Positions 56,774-64,000 of a stretch of DNA of 64,000 nucleotides are shown here, piece after piece. The stretch's first letter is position 1, and every line of letters begins with the position of its first letter. The notes beneath the pieces were generated by a model. That model saw only the letters and a program-made list of their open reading frames with translations. It searched no databases and had not been told where the DNA came from. Where the stretch lies: the NCBI RefSeq assembly GCF_009650765.1, contig NZ_CP045740.1, forward strand, positions 5,804,001-5,868,000, read 5' to 3'. This DNA is from Streptomyces sp. SUK 48. GTDB lineage: Bacteria > Actinomycetota > Actinomycetes > Streptomycetales > Streptomycetaceae. Both the position numbers and the translations under genes were made by a program.

Positions 56774-57031
56774 TCAGTAACCGTTCCGCAGGCGCGCGTA
56801 GCCGAGCAGCACGATCACCGCGGCCACGCAGCCGAGGACCACCGCGGTCGACACCCAGGACGAGCGGCGCGACCCCGTGTGCTCCGGGTCGCCGCGGAAG
56901 CGGGCCGAGTCCGGCGGGTTCTCCTTCCAGCGGGCGGCGAGCATCCGGGCGCGGGCGGAAGGCTCCTTGTGCGGGGCGGAGTCCGCCCAGCCATGATCGA
57001 ACTCCCGCTCCCAGTCGTCCTGTTCAGACAT
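56774..57031 (-). CDS. Small single-span membrane protein
   Basis: 85 residues. A charged cytoplasmic N-terminus (DDWEREFDHGWADSAPHKEP and a basic RARMLAARWKE) is followed by one C-terminal membrane helix (VSTAVVLGCVAAVIVLLGYA, about 60-79). A tail-anchored topology is likely. CGGGGA lies three bp before ATG 57031. No known family; conserved in Streptomyces between htpX and glnA in my recollection. Confidence 0.8.
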   Translation of the reverse strand: MSEQDDWEREFDHGWADSAPHKEPSARARMLAARWKENPPDSARFRGDPEHTGSRRSSWVSTAVVLGCVAAVIVLLGYARLRNGY

Positions 57032-57375
57032 TCCCCGTTCAACCTCTCTCGTCCGGACAGCTGCGGGGCATGATCCCGTGGGGCCCCCGGAAGTAGGAAG
57101 CCTGAGCGGTGCGAAAGGTTGCGCAGGGGCTCTGAGCAGCCCGTTTACGCCCGTTTCGTGTCCGGATGCCGGGTGCTGGTCCGGCCGCTAGCATTTTCAG
57201 CAGAGCCGCGCCGCAGGGTGCGCCGGACGTGCGCCATCCCCGTCGACCAGGGGAACGTCAGCCCTGCTTCCTGAATCCAGGCGGCATCACCCACGACCGC
57301 GTCCCGCCGACCGCGCGGGTGCGGCCATCTTCCGGTGCCCGAAACGGCCCGGGGGAATGGAAGGAGGGCAGTTCG
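57032..57375. other. 344-bp intergenic region without a gene
   Basis: Separates the divergent single-span protein and the small secreted protein. I see no coding frame with a ribosome site, no tRNA and no clear riboswitch. A TAGCAT element at 57189-57194 is the best -10 candidate for the secreted-protein gene, giving a long leader of about 180 bp. The leader ends in GGAAGGAGGG before the ATG. Confidence 0.5.
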
Positions 57376-57636
57376 ATGAATGCACAGCGCGCGAGGCGTC
57401 TCGCCGCGGTGTCCGCCGTCGGCGTTCTGCTGGCGGGCGGGGCCACCGTGGCCGCCGCGAGCACCGCGTCGGCGTCCACCCAGACCCACGTCTCCACCAA
57501 CCGTGGCTGCTACGGCCGTAACTGCTTCGGCTTCAACAACTTCAACCGCGGCTTCAACCGCGGCGGCTTCTACGGCTTCAACAACGGCTTCGGCTACGGC
57601 TACAACTCCCCCGTGGTGGTCGTCGTGGTGCCCTGA
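57376..57636 (+). CDS. Small secreted Gly/Asn/Phe-rich protein
   Basis: 86 residues. Signal peptide (RRLAAVSAVGVLLAGGATVA, cut after ASTASAS near 34). The mature 50 residues contain two Cys close together (RGCYGRNCFG) and FN/GF repeats: FNNFNRGFNRGGFYGFNNGF, ending YNSPVVVVVVP. It recalls cell-wall or aerial-hyphae coat proteins, though it is not a chaplin. AAGGAGG is an excellent ribosome site. Convergent with glnA across the terminator at 57660. Confidence 0.78.
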   Translation: MNAQRARRLAAVSAVGVLLAGGATVAAASTASASTQTHVSTNRGCYGRNCFGFNNFNRGFNRGGFYGFNNGFGYGYNSPVVVVVVP

Positions 57637-57659
57637 CGCGTCCAGGTCGTGACATACGT

Positions 57660-57693
57660 CCGGGGCCGCCTCCCGCGAAGGAGGCGGCCCCGG
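57660..57693. terminator. Bidirectional terminator between the small secreted gene and glnA
   Basis: CCGGGGCCGCCTCC (57660-57673) and GGAGGCGGCCCCGG (57680-57693) pair perfectly over 14 bp with a six-base loop. Lies between the convergent stops at 57636 and 57746. Confidence 0.9.
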
Positions 57694-57745
57694 TGCGTGC
57701 GCGGGCCACCGGGCCCCTCGTGCGGCGGGCCCGGTGGGGGGTGGA

Positions 57746-59155
57746 TCACACGTCGAAGTACAGCTCGAACTCGTGCGGGTGCGGGCGCAGCTGGAGGGGG
57801 GCGATTTCCTGGGTGCGCTTGAGGTCGATCCAGGTCTCGATCAGGTCGGACGTGAAGACGTCGCCCTGGAGGAGGAACTCGTGGTCGGACTCCAGGCGGT
57901 CGAGGACGGCGCCGAGGGAGGTCGGGACCTGGGCGACGTTCGCGTGCTCCTCGGGAGCCAGCTCGTAGAGGTCCTTGTCGATCGGCTCGGCCGGCTCGAT
58001 CTTGTTCTTGATGCCGTCCAGGCCCGCGAGGAGCAGGGCCGAGAAGGCGAGGTACGGGTTGCCGGAGGAGTCGGGCGCGCGGAACTCGACGCGCTTGGCC
58101 TTCGGGTTGGAACCGGTGATCGGGATACGCATCGCGGCGGAGCGGTTGCGCTGCGAGTACACCAGGTTGATCGGCGCCTCGAAGCCCGGCACCAGGCGGT
58201 GGTACGAGTTCACCGTCGGGTTGGTGAAGGCCAGCAGCGACGGGGCGTGCTTGAGGATGCCGCCGATGTAGTAGCGGGCGGTGTCGGACAGGCCCGCGTA
58301 CCCGGCCTCGTCGTAGAACAGCGGGTCGCCGTTGCTCCACAGCGACTGGTGCACGTGCATGCCCGAGCCGTTGTCACCGAAGATCGGCTTCGGCATGAAG
58401 GTCGCGGTCTTGCCGTTGCGCCAGGCCACGTTCTTCACGATGTACTTGAAGAGCTGGAGGTCGTCGGCGGCGGCGAGCAGCGTGTTGAACTTGTAGTTGA
58501 TCTCCGCCTGGCCGGCCGTGCCCACCTCGTGGTGCTGGCGCTCCACCTTCAGGCCGGACTTCTCCAGCTCCAGGGAGATCTCGGCGCGCAGGTCGGCGAA
58601 GTGGTCCACCGGCGCGACCGGGAAGTAGCCGCCCTTGTAGCGGACCTTGTAGCCGCGGTTGTTCTCCACCGCACCGGTGTTCCAGGCGCCCGCCTCGGAG
58701 TCGATGTGGTAGAAGGACTCGTTCGCGCTGGTCTGGAAGCGCACCGAGTCGAACACGTAGAACTCGGCCTCGGGACCGAAGAACGCGGTGTCCGCGATGC
58801 CGGTCGAGGCGAGGTACGCCTCCGCCTTGCGGGCCACGTTGCGCGGGTCACGGGAGTACTGCTCGCCCGTGATCGGGTCGTGGATGAAGAAGTTGATGTT
58901 GAGCGTCTTGTCCCGGCGGAACGAGTCGACCCGCGCCGTGGACAGGTCGGCCCGCAGCGCCATGTCGGACTCGTGGATGGCCTGGAAACCGCGGATCGAG
59001 GATCCGTCGAAGGCCAGCTCCTCGTCCGGGTCGAACGCCTCGGCGGGCACGGTGAAGTGCTGCATGATGCCCGGCAGGTCGCAGAACCGGACGTCGATGA
59101 ACTTGACGTCCTCGTCCGCGATGAACTTCTTGGCCTCGTCGGCGTTCTGGAACAT
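57746..59155 (-). CDS. glnA: Glutamine synthetase type I (GSI-beta)
   Basis: 469 residues. Motifs: [70 protein letters not shown]. The adenylylation Tyr lies in [18 protein letters not shown], target of GlnE. It is the main ammonia-assimilating enzyme, a dodecamer. TAGGAGG lies five bp before ATG 59155. A GlnR box 98-135 bp upstream predicts control by nitrogen. Converges with the secreted-protein gene. Confidence 0.98.
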   Translation of the reverse strand: MFQNADEAKKFIADEDVKFIDVRFCDLPGIMQHFTVPAEAFDPDEELAFDGSSIRGFQAIHESDMALRADLSTARVDSFRRDKTLNINFFIHDPITGEQYSRDPRNVARKAEAYLASTGIADTAFFGPEAEFYVFDSVRFQTSANESFYHIDSEAGAWNTGAVENNRGYKVRYKGGYFPVAPVDHFADLRAEISLELEKSGLKVERQHHEVGTAGQAEINYKFNTLLAAADDLQLFKYIVKNVAWRNGKTATFMPKPIFGDNGSGMHVHQSLWSNGDPLFYDEAGYAGLSDTARYYIGGILKHAPSLLAFTNPTVNSYHRLVPGFEAPINLVYSQRNRSAAMRIPITGSNPKAKRVEFRAPDSSGNPYLAFSALLLAGLDGIKNKIEPAEPIDKDLYELAPEEHANVAQVPTSLGAVLDRLESDHEFLLQGDVFTSDLIETWIDLKRTQEIAPLQLRPHPHEFELYFDV

Positions 59156-59252
59156 CCAGCTCCTCCTACTCCCGACCGTCCTCGCCGGGGTGGTAGATCG
59201 TTCGTGCGGCCAGTGCGGTGGCACACGCTCGTCATGACCCTAGGGACGGGTG

Positions 59253-59290
59253 ATTTCTCCGGCGTGACCCGATTGTTTCGCAGAAGTTAA
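59253..59290 (-). promoter_or_regulatory. GlnR-binding box upstream of glnA
   Basis: On the minus strand TTAAC-n6-GAAAC-n6-GTCAC-n6-GAAAT: all four half-sites are within one base of the GlnR consensus and all three spacers are exactly six bases. It lies about 100 bp before the glnA ATG. A very good match. Confidence 0.88.
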
Positions 59291-59365
59291 CCGGGTCCTC
59301 CTCAACCGTAGCCCCGGGACACCCCGGCGTCCCCCGGGCATATGGGGACGCAGTACCGTGGTCGG

Positions 59366-59833
59366 GTGGACAACAGGCAGGCAATCGGATCGTGGCTCTC
59401 CGGCCCTCGCGCGGCCATGGAAGACGCCGGCGCGGACTTCGGTTACCGGGGTGAACAGCTGGGTCTTCCCGAGGAGGGCCCCAACTCTCTGGCCCGGCCG
59501 GGCAGGCGGCTCGGGGCCATCGCGGTCGACTGGGCGCTGTGCCTGCTGATCGCATACAGCCTGATCACGCATGGCTACGACCAGGGCACCGGCAACTGGG
59601 CGCTCGGCGTCTTCTTCGTCATGAGCGCCCTGCTGGTCGGCACCATCGGCTTCACCCCGGGCAAGCGCCTCTTCGGCATCCGGGTCGTGGCCCTGGAGAC
59701 CGGCACCGTCAATCCGCTGCGCTCCCTGGTGCGCACCGTCCTGCTGTGCCTCGCCATCCCCGCCCTGGTCTGGGACCGGGACGGCCGCGGCCTGCACGAC
59801 CGGCTGGCGAAGACGGTCGAGGTCCGGGTCTGA
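59366..59833 (+). CDS. RDD-family membrane protein
   Basis: About 155 residues from GTG 59366 (VDNRQAIGSWLSGPRAAMED), chosen because the ATG at 59342 lacks a ribosome site. The RDD domain begins ARPGRRLGAIAVDWALCLLI (Arg, Asp signature), with FTPGKRLFGIRVVALETG and WDRDGRGLHDRLAKTVEVRV. Three to four membrane helices. Divergent from glnA. A 51-bp perfect palindrome terminates it. The RDD family is of uncertain transport function. Confidence 0.88.
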   Translation: MDNRQAIGSWLSGPRAAMEDAGADFGYRGEQLGLPEEGPNSLARPGRRLGAIAVDWALCLLIAYSLITHGYDQGTGNWALGVFFVMSALLVGTIGFTPGKRLFGIRVVALETGTVNPLRSLVRTVLLCLAIPALVWDRDGRGLHDRLAKTVEVRV

Positions 59834-59852
59834 GCCCTCAGGGGGGCGAGCG

Positions 59853-59903
59853 GTACGACGATGGGGGCGCCCGGTGTCACACCGGGCGCCCCCATCGTCG
59901 TAC
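59853..59903. terminator. 51-bp perfect palindrome (25-bp arms) between convergent genes
   Basis: The arms at 59853-59877 and 59879-59903 are exact reverse complements around a single C; core GGGGGCGCCCGGTGT/ACACCGGGCGCCCCC. It lies between the RDD stop (59833) and DUF4191 stop (59939). A very strong bidirectional terminator. Confidence 0.9.
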
Positions 59904-59938
59904 TACGAGTCGTACCGCGAGCGTGCCGCGTCGCGGGC

Positions 59939-60640
59939 CTAGCGGCCGCTCTTGCCGCCCTTCGGCATCCGCATGCCCTTGGGCATCGGACCCTTCGGCA
60001 CCGGCATGTTGCTCATCAGGTCGCCGAGCGCGCGCAGCCGGTCGTTGGTGGTGGTCACCTGGGGGCCGGTCAGCACCCGGGGGAGCTTCAGCATGGTGGT
60101 CCGCAGCTTCTTCAGCTCGACCTGGCCCTCGCCGGTGCCCACGATGATGTCGTGCACCGGCACATCGGCGACGATGCGGTTCATCTTCTTCTTCTCGGCG
60201 GCCAGCAGGCTCTTCACCCGGTTCGGGTTGCCCTCGGCGACCAGCACGATGCCGGCCTTGCCGACCGCGCGGTGCACCACGTCCTGGCTGCGGTTCATCG
60301 CCACCGCGGGGGTGGTGGTCCAGCCCCGGCCGACGTTGTCCAGCACCGCCGCCGCCGCGCCCGGCTGGCCCTCCATCTGACCGAAGGCGGCCCGCTCGGC
60401 CCGGCGGCCGAAGACCACCGCCGCCCCCAGCAGGCCGACCAGCAGGCCGAAGATGCCCAGGTACACCGGGTGGCCCAGCAAGAAGCCGATCACGAGGAAC
60501 ACCGCGAGCGTGCCGAGGCCGACCGCCGCGAGCACAAGGCCGATCTTGGTGTCGACCTTGCGGGTCATCTTGTATGTGAGGGCGATCTGCTTCAGTCGCC
60601 CGGCATTCGCGGCGTCCGCCGCGGTTTCCTTCCTCGCCAT
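59939..60640 (-). CDS. DUF4191 membrane protein
   Basis: 233 residues. Starts with a basic cytoplasmic part (MARKETAADAANAGRLKQIA), then two helices at about 36-55 and 58-76, and a soluble C-terminal domain with VLDNVGRGWTTTPAVAMNRS and IVLVAEGNPNRVKSLLAAEK. The extreme C-terminus is Pro/Lys/Gly-rich (KGPMPKGMRMPKGGKSGR). DUF4191 is an actinobacterial family of unknown function, usually next to lipA. ATG 60640. Confidence 0.9.
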   Translation of the reverse strand: MARKETAADAANAGRLKQIALTYKMTRKVDTKIGLVLAAVGLGTLAVFLVIGFLLGHPVYLGIFGLLVGLLGAAVVFGRRAERAAFGQMEGQPGAAAAVLDNVGRGWTTTPAVAMNRSQDVVHRAVGKAGIVLVAEGNPNRVKSLLAAEKKKMNRIVADVPVHDIIVGTGEGQVELKKLRTTMLKLPRVLTGPQVTTTNDRLRALGDLMSNMPVPKGPMPKGMRMPKGGKSGR

Positions 60641-60726
60641 GGCACGAAGTCTACGTGGCCCCGGGAGCGCGGACGACGGCAGTGCCCGCGGGCGGCGGCG
60701 GCGCCGCGGACCGTGCGCGGACGGTG

Positions 60727-60924
60727 CTACGAGCCGTCCGCGGACCGCTCGTAGAAGCGCTGCGCCTCCACCCGGTCCCTGGCCCGGCGGCGGTCCTCCA
60801 GGACCGAGGTCCAGGCGTTGCGGCGGGCGGTGCGCTGGCCGCCGCTCATGAGCAGCGACTCGACGGCGCGGAGGGCGTCGGTGAGGGAGGGGATGGCGGT
60901 GGCGCGTACCGGCGTGGCCTGCAT
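60727..60924 (-). CDS. Small hypothetical protein
   Basis: 65 residues from ATG 60924. Basic and helical: PSLTDALRAVESLLMSGGQR then TARRNAWTSVLEDRRRARDR. No signal or membrane helix. AGGGGG lies 11 bp before ATG, and a good promoter sits at 60985-61013. Conserved by position between lipA and the DUF4191 gene in Streptomyces, from memory. Function unknown. Confidence 0.75.
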   Translation of the reverse strand: MQATPVRATAIPSLTDALRAVESLLMSGGQRTARRNAWTSVLEDRRRARDRVEAQRFYERSADGS

Positions 60925-60984
60925 GGTCGGGATACCCCCTGCGAGCGGGTGGTGTACGGGGTGTGATTCGAGGGTCACTGATCG

Positions 60985-61013
60985 GTGTTACCAGGGCGTG
61001 TCCGAGCGGTCAA
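60985..61013 (-). promoter_or_regulatory. Housekeeping-type promoter for the 65-residue gene
   Basis: On the minus strand TTGACC (61013-61008), 17-bp spacer, TAACAC (60990-60985), close to the sigma-70-like consensus. It lies about 60 bp before the ATG at 60924. Confidence 0.6.
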
Positions 61014-61053
61014 ACGCCAATGAAACCTTGATACGGGGCCCGTAAACGCTGAC

Positions 61054-61098
61054 GCGGCCCTGACGGGCGTCCTCATCAGGGAGGACGGTCAGGACCGC
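61054..61098 (-). terminator. Hairpin downstream of lipA
   Basis: GCGGCCCTGAC... (from 61054) pairs with ...GTCAGGACCGC (to 61098), including CGTCCT/AGGACG, with a GGG bulge and one mismatch. Lies about 70 bp past the lipA stop. Confidence 0.55.
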
Positions 61099-61166
61099 GC
61101 CGAACCGGCCGTTACCGGCTGGTAATCACTTGTGCGCGAATTCACACACAGGCGGGGGTACGGGGC

Positions 61167-62132
61167 TCACACCGCCTGGCCGGCGACGTAGCTCCCGCGC
61201 TTCTCGATCGCCATCCGGTACAGGCGGCCGGCGCGGTACGAGGAGCGCACCAGCGGGCCGGACATCACACCGGAGAAGCCGAGCTCCTCGGCCTCCTCCT
61301 TCAGCTCCACGAACTCCTGCGGCTTCACCCAGCGCTCGACGGGGTGGTGGCGCACGGAGGGGCGCAGGTACTGCGTGATGGTGATCAGCTCGCAGCCGGC
61401 CTCGTGCAGCTGCCGGAGCGCCTCGCTGACCTCCTCGCGGGTCTCGCCCATGCCGAGGATCAGGTTGGACTTGGTGACCAGGCCGAAGTCGCGGGCGTCC
61501 GTGATGACCTTCAGGGACCGCTCGTAGCGGAAGCCGGGGCGGATCCGCTTGAAGATCCGGGGCACCGTCTCGACGTTGTGCGCGAAGACCTCGGGGCGGG
61601 ACTCGAAGACCTCGGCCAGCTGCTCGGGGACCGCGTTGAAGTCCGGGGCGAGCAGTTCGACCTTCGTACGGCCGTCCGCGCGCTCCGCGGTCTGCTGGTG
61701 GATCTGGCGCACGGTCTCGGCGTACAGCCAGGCGCCGCCGTCCGCCAGGTCGTCGCGGGCGACGCCGGTGATGGTGGCGTAGTTGAGGTCCATCGTGACC
61801 ACGGACTCGCCCACCCGGCGGGGCTCGTCGCGGTCCAGGGCCTCGGGCTTGCCCGTGTCGATCTGGCAGAAGTCGCAGCGGCGGGTGCACTGGTCGCCGC
61901 CGATGAGGAAGGTCGCCTCGCGGTCCTCCCAGCACTCGTAGATGTTCGGGCAGCCGGCTTCCTGGCAGACCGTGTGCAGGCCCTCGCTCTTCACGAGGTT
62001 CTGCATCTTGGTGTACTCGGGGCCCATTTTCGCCCGGGTCTTGATCCACTCGGGCTTGCGCTCGATGGGGGTCTGGCTGTTGCGGACCTCCAGGCGCAGC
62101 AATTTGCGTCCGTCGGGTGCGACTGCGGACAC
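61167..62132 (-). CDS. lipA: Lipoyl synthase
   Basis: 321 residues from GTG 62132 ([20 protein letters not shown]). Cys motifs: [12 protein letters not shown] (auxiliary 4Fe-4S cluster) and [11 protein letters not shown] (radical-SAM CX3CX2C). Also GGDQCTRRC and [15 protein letters not shown]. It inserts two sulphur atoms into protein-bound octanoyl groups to form lipoyl. GAGGGA sits seven bp before the GTG. Follows lipB on the same strand by 116 bp. Confidence 0.97.
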   Translation of the reverse strand: MSAVAPDGRKLLRLEVRNSQTPIERKPEWIKTRAKMGPEYTKMQNLVKSEGLHTVCQEAGCPNIYECWEDREATFLIGGDQCTRRCDFCQIDTGKPEALDRDEPRRVGESVVTMDLNYATITGVARDDLADGGAWLYAETVRQIHQQTAERADGRTKVELLAPDFNAVPEQLAEVFESRPEVFAHNVETVPRIFKRIRPGFRYERSLKVITDARDFGLVTKSNLILGMGETREEVSEALRQLHEAGCELITITQYLRPSVRHHPVERWVKPQEFVELKEEAEELGFSGVMSGPLVRSSYRAGRLYRMAIEKRGSYVAGQAV

Positions 62133-62248
62133 GACCGGCTCCCTCAGCTTTGATTCTTCGGCGTCCCCCAGGGTACGCCCGTGTTCTGCACGCCCTGGCG
62201 ACGAGACCAACCTCATGACCGCAGGGCGCATTCCCGTCCGGGGGATTC

Positions 62249-63046
62249 TCAGGCCGACGCCTTCTCGATCGCCCGGGGCCTCAGGTCGGCGTTCTCCAGG
62301 ACCTCCCCGAGATGCTTCTCGGCCACCGGTACGACCTCCTCCACCGTGATGTCCCGGCCCAGCTCGCTCGCCAGGGAGGCCACGCCCGCGTCGCGGATGC
62401 CGCAGGGGATGATGCGGTCGAACCACTTCATGTCGGGGCAGACGTTGAACGAGAAGCCGTGCATGGTGACGCCCTTGGCGACCCGGATGCCGATCTGGGC
62501 GATCTTGCGGTCCTCGCGGCGCTGGCCGGCGTTGGAGGGGGCGTACTCGGGACCGTCGAGCCGGGGATCGAACTCGTCGTCGGTCAGCCGGGGGTCGAAG
62601 TCGAGGGAGAGGCCGCCGATCGCGGGCCGCTGCTCGACGGGGTCGCCCAGCACCCAGACGCCGCTGCGCCCCTCGACGCGGGTGGTCTCCAGGCCGAACT
62701 CCGCGCAGGTGCGGATCAGGGCCTCTTCGAGGCGTCGTACATGCGCCACCACGTCCACCGGGCGCGGGAGCTTCTGGATCGGGTAGCCCACCAGCTGGCC
62801 CGGGCCGTGCCAGGTGATCTTGCCGCCGCGGTCCACGTCGATCACCGGGGTGCCGTCCAGCGGGCGCTCGCTGTCCTCCGTGCGCCGGCCCGCCGTGTAG
62901 ACCGGGGGGTGCTCCAGGAGCAGCAGCGTGTCCGGGATCTCGTCGGCGAACCGGGCGGCGTGCACCCGGCGCTGCTCGTCCCATGCCTCCTGGTAGTCGA
63001 CGGCCTCCGCGCCGAACCCCATTCGGACGAACCGCAATTCACTCAC
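62249..63046 (-). CDS. lipB: Lipoyl(octanoyl) transferase
   Basis: 265 residues from GTG 63046. Motifs: [34 protein letters not shown] (GPGQ, catalytic region), [27 protein letters not shown] (the Lys) and [14 protein letters not shown] (the catalytic Cys). It moves octanoyl from acyl carrier protein to lipoate-dependent enzymes. Streptomyces-specific insertion ([19 protein letters not shown]) makes it longer than in E. coli. GGAGG is upstream. Works with LipA next door. Confidence 0.97.
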   Translation of the reverse strand: MSELRFVRMGFGAEAVDYQEAWDEQRRVHAARFADEIPDTLLLLEHPPVYTAGRRTEDSERPLDGTPVIDVDRGGKITWHGPGQLVGYPIQKLPRPVDVVAHVRRLEEALIRTCAEFGLETTRVEGRSGVWVLGDPVEQRPAIGGLSLDFDPRLTDDEFDPRLDGPEYAPSNAGQRREDRKIAQIGIRVAKGVTMHGFSFNVCPDMKWFDRIIPCGIRDAGVASLASELGRDITVEEVVPVAEKHLGEVLENADLRPRAIEKASA

Positions 63047-63278
63047 GGCAAGCGCCTCCCTAGCGATGTCAGGCACGTAACGCGCCCACGCCACTGTACG
63101 TCCGTCCGTGGGACGTCAGCCCTGAGGGCGTTCCTCACACGATCGGATGAATGAAAGCTGAAGTATCCGAGCGGGTGCTCACTCTCCGCTACATTCGCGC
63201 CGTTCATGAGGCCAAAAGGGCTGCTCACAGGCAATCCCGGCACGTCACGACGCCCGGAGGCAGGAGACCGCACCACAG

Positions 63279-64000
63279 ATGACGGACCGACCCGCGCAGC
63301 GCACCCCCAACCGCCAGCTCGCCGCGCTCATCGCAGAGGCGGGGTTCTCCAACGCGGGTCTGGCCCGGCGCGTCGACCAGCTCGGCCTGGAACACGGGCT
63401 GGACCTCAGATACGACAAGACATCCGTCACCCGCTGGCTGCGCGGCCAGCAGCCGAGAGGCACCACACCCGCGCTGATCGCCGAGGTGTTCACCCGCCGG
63501 CTCGGGCGCCGGCTCTCCGCCCAGGATCTCGGCCTGGACGCGTGTGCGCCGGTGTACGCCGGGCTGGAGTTCGCGGCCACCCCGGAGGAGGCCGTGGACA
63601 TCGTCAGCGGGCTGTGGCGCAAGGACTCCGGCAGCCATGCCGAGCTGCGCAAGATCGCGTTCACCCCGGCGGGGCTCGTCGTGCCCAGCCGGGACTGGCT
63701 GATCGGCAAGCCCGACGACCGGGTGGCCCGGGAGCCGGCGCCCCGGGTGCCCGCGCAGGGGCGGCCCGGCGTGCTGCGGACACCGGTCGGGCGGCCCCGG
63801 GCGAGCGGGCCCCTGGAGCGCATCCCCGGGCACCGGGTCGTCGGGGGCGACATCGCCGCGCTGCGCTCGGTGGGGGAGCTGTTCCGCACCCTGGACGACC
63901 GGTTCGGCGGCGGCCACGCCCGCCAGGCGCTGGTGCGCTACCTGGAGCACGAGTGCGAGCCGATGCTGCGCGGGAGCTACGACGAGCCCACCGGGCGCCG
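63279..64000 (+). CDS. Large regulator-like protein, N-terminal part (runs off the window)
   Basis: Open from ATG 63279 to the window end (240 codons seen). The N-terminus PNRQLAALIAEAGFSNAGLA followed by RYDKTSVTRWLRGQQPRG looks like a helix-turn-helix, seen also in NsdA-type Streptomyces regulators that affect antibiotics and sporulation. Later GLEFAATPEEAVDIVSGLWR. GGAGG lies 20 bp upstream and CAGGAG 13 bp upstream. Divergent from lipB. The identity of the C-terminal part is not visible. Confidence 0.75.
   Translation, partial: MTDRPAQRTPNRQLAALIAEAGFSNAGLARRVDQLGLEHGLDLRYDKTSVTRWLRGQQPRGTTPALIAEVFTRRLGRRLSAQDLGLDACAPVYAGLEFAATPEEAVDIVSGLWRKDSGSHAELRKIAFTPAGLVVPSRDWLIGKPDDRVAREPAPRVPAQGRPGVLRTPVGRPRASGPLERIPGHRVVGGDIAALRSVGELFRTLDDRFGGGHARQALVRYLEHECEPMLRGSYDEPTGR

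Noticed and set aside
57032..57375. Riboswitch (c-di-AMP type) before the small secreted gene
   Set aside because: Some G/A-rich motifs are present, but the conserved core and paired stems could not be found.

Overview
The window is a high-GC, GC3-rich actinobacterial chromosome segment, almost certainly Streptomyces. The evidence is dense GC-rich codon use, frequent GTG starts, GlnR-, NsrR- and MalR-type operators, a eukaryotic-like glutamine synthetase II next to a GSI, and DUF397/XRE/ATPase and chaplin-like small genes. From memory, the order lipB-lipA-glnA-glnII-malregulon-glnE-panB matches the conserved Streptomyces coelicolor core in reverse. Nothing looks like a prophage, integrated plasmid or CRISPR array, and I found no tRNA or rRNA genes.

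Layout. 0-10 kb: start of panB, two MFS exporters, a TetR regulator, a membrane-anchored EEP-fold protein, then an accessory patch built on an XRE regulator/DUF397/anti-sigma-like ATPase set with small genes of unknown function, a secreted protein and an HD phosphohydrolase. 10-19.6 kb: divergent DMT exporter and LysR regulator, cutA, epoxide hydrolase, a secreted S53 (sedolisin) protease, a DUF3105/DUF305 pair, and nsrR with flavohemoprotein hmpA, each carrying an NsrR-like palindrome. 19.7-27 kb: glnA2, a small orphan gene and a DUF72 gene, each broken by an apparent single-base deletion, a membrane-anchored receiver-domain protein, a tandem-repeat block, then glnE. 27-41.7 kb: a PAP2 membrane phosphatase and the maltodextrin regulon (malR, malEFG, alpha-glucosidase, secreted alpha-amylase, and a 1805-residue two-catalytic-domain amylopullulanase). 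41.7-51 kb: a TetR/ferredoxin-reductase/metal-hydrolase operon, a sigma-like membrane protein, a TPR protein, a two-component system whose kinase is fused in frame to an NAD-dependent epimerase, and a winged-helix regulator behind a possible Cys leader peptide. 51.6-64 kb: glnII, CDP-diglyceride pyrophosphatase, ArsC-like protein, htpX-pspAB, small secreted and membrane proteins, glnA, RDD protein, DUF4191 protein, lipA, lipB and the start of a large regulator.

How they work together. Nitrogen assimilation is concentrated here: GSI (glnA), GSII (glnII), a GS-like enzyme (glnA2) and the adenylyltransferase GlnE. Good GlnR four-half-site boxes precede glnA and glnII. Starch use forms a second unit: secreted amylase and amylopullulanase make maltodextrins, MalEFG imports them (the ATPase is not here; MsiK elsewhere is likely), alpha-glucosidase cleaves them, and MalR controls the set. 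A third unit is NO detoxification (NsrR/HmpA), and a fourth is lipoate synthesis (LipB/LipA). The most notable points are the clustered single-base deletions at about 20.0, 21.46 and 23.17 kb (sequence error or recent decay), the epimerase-histidine kinase fusion, the repeat block upstream of glnE, and several operator palindromes. I see no clear case for a wholly new system.
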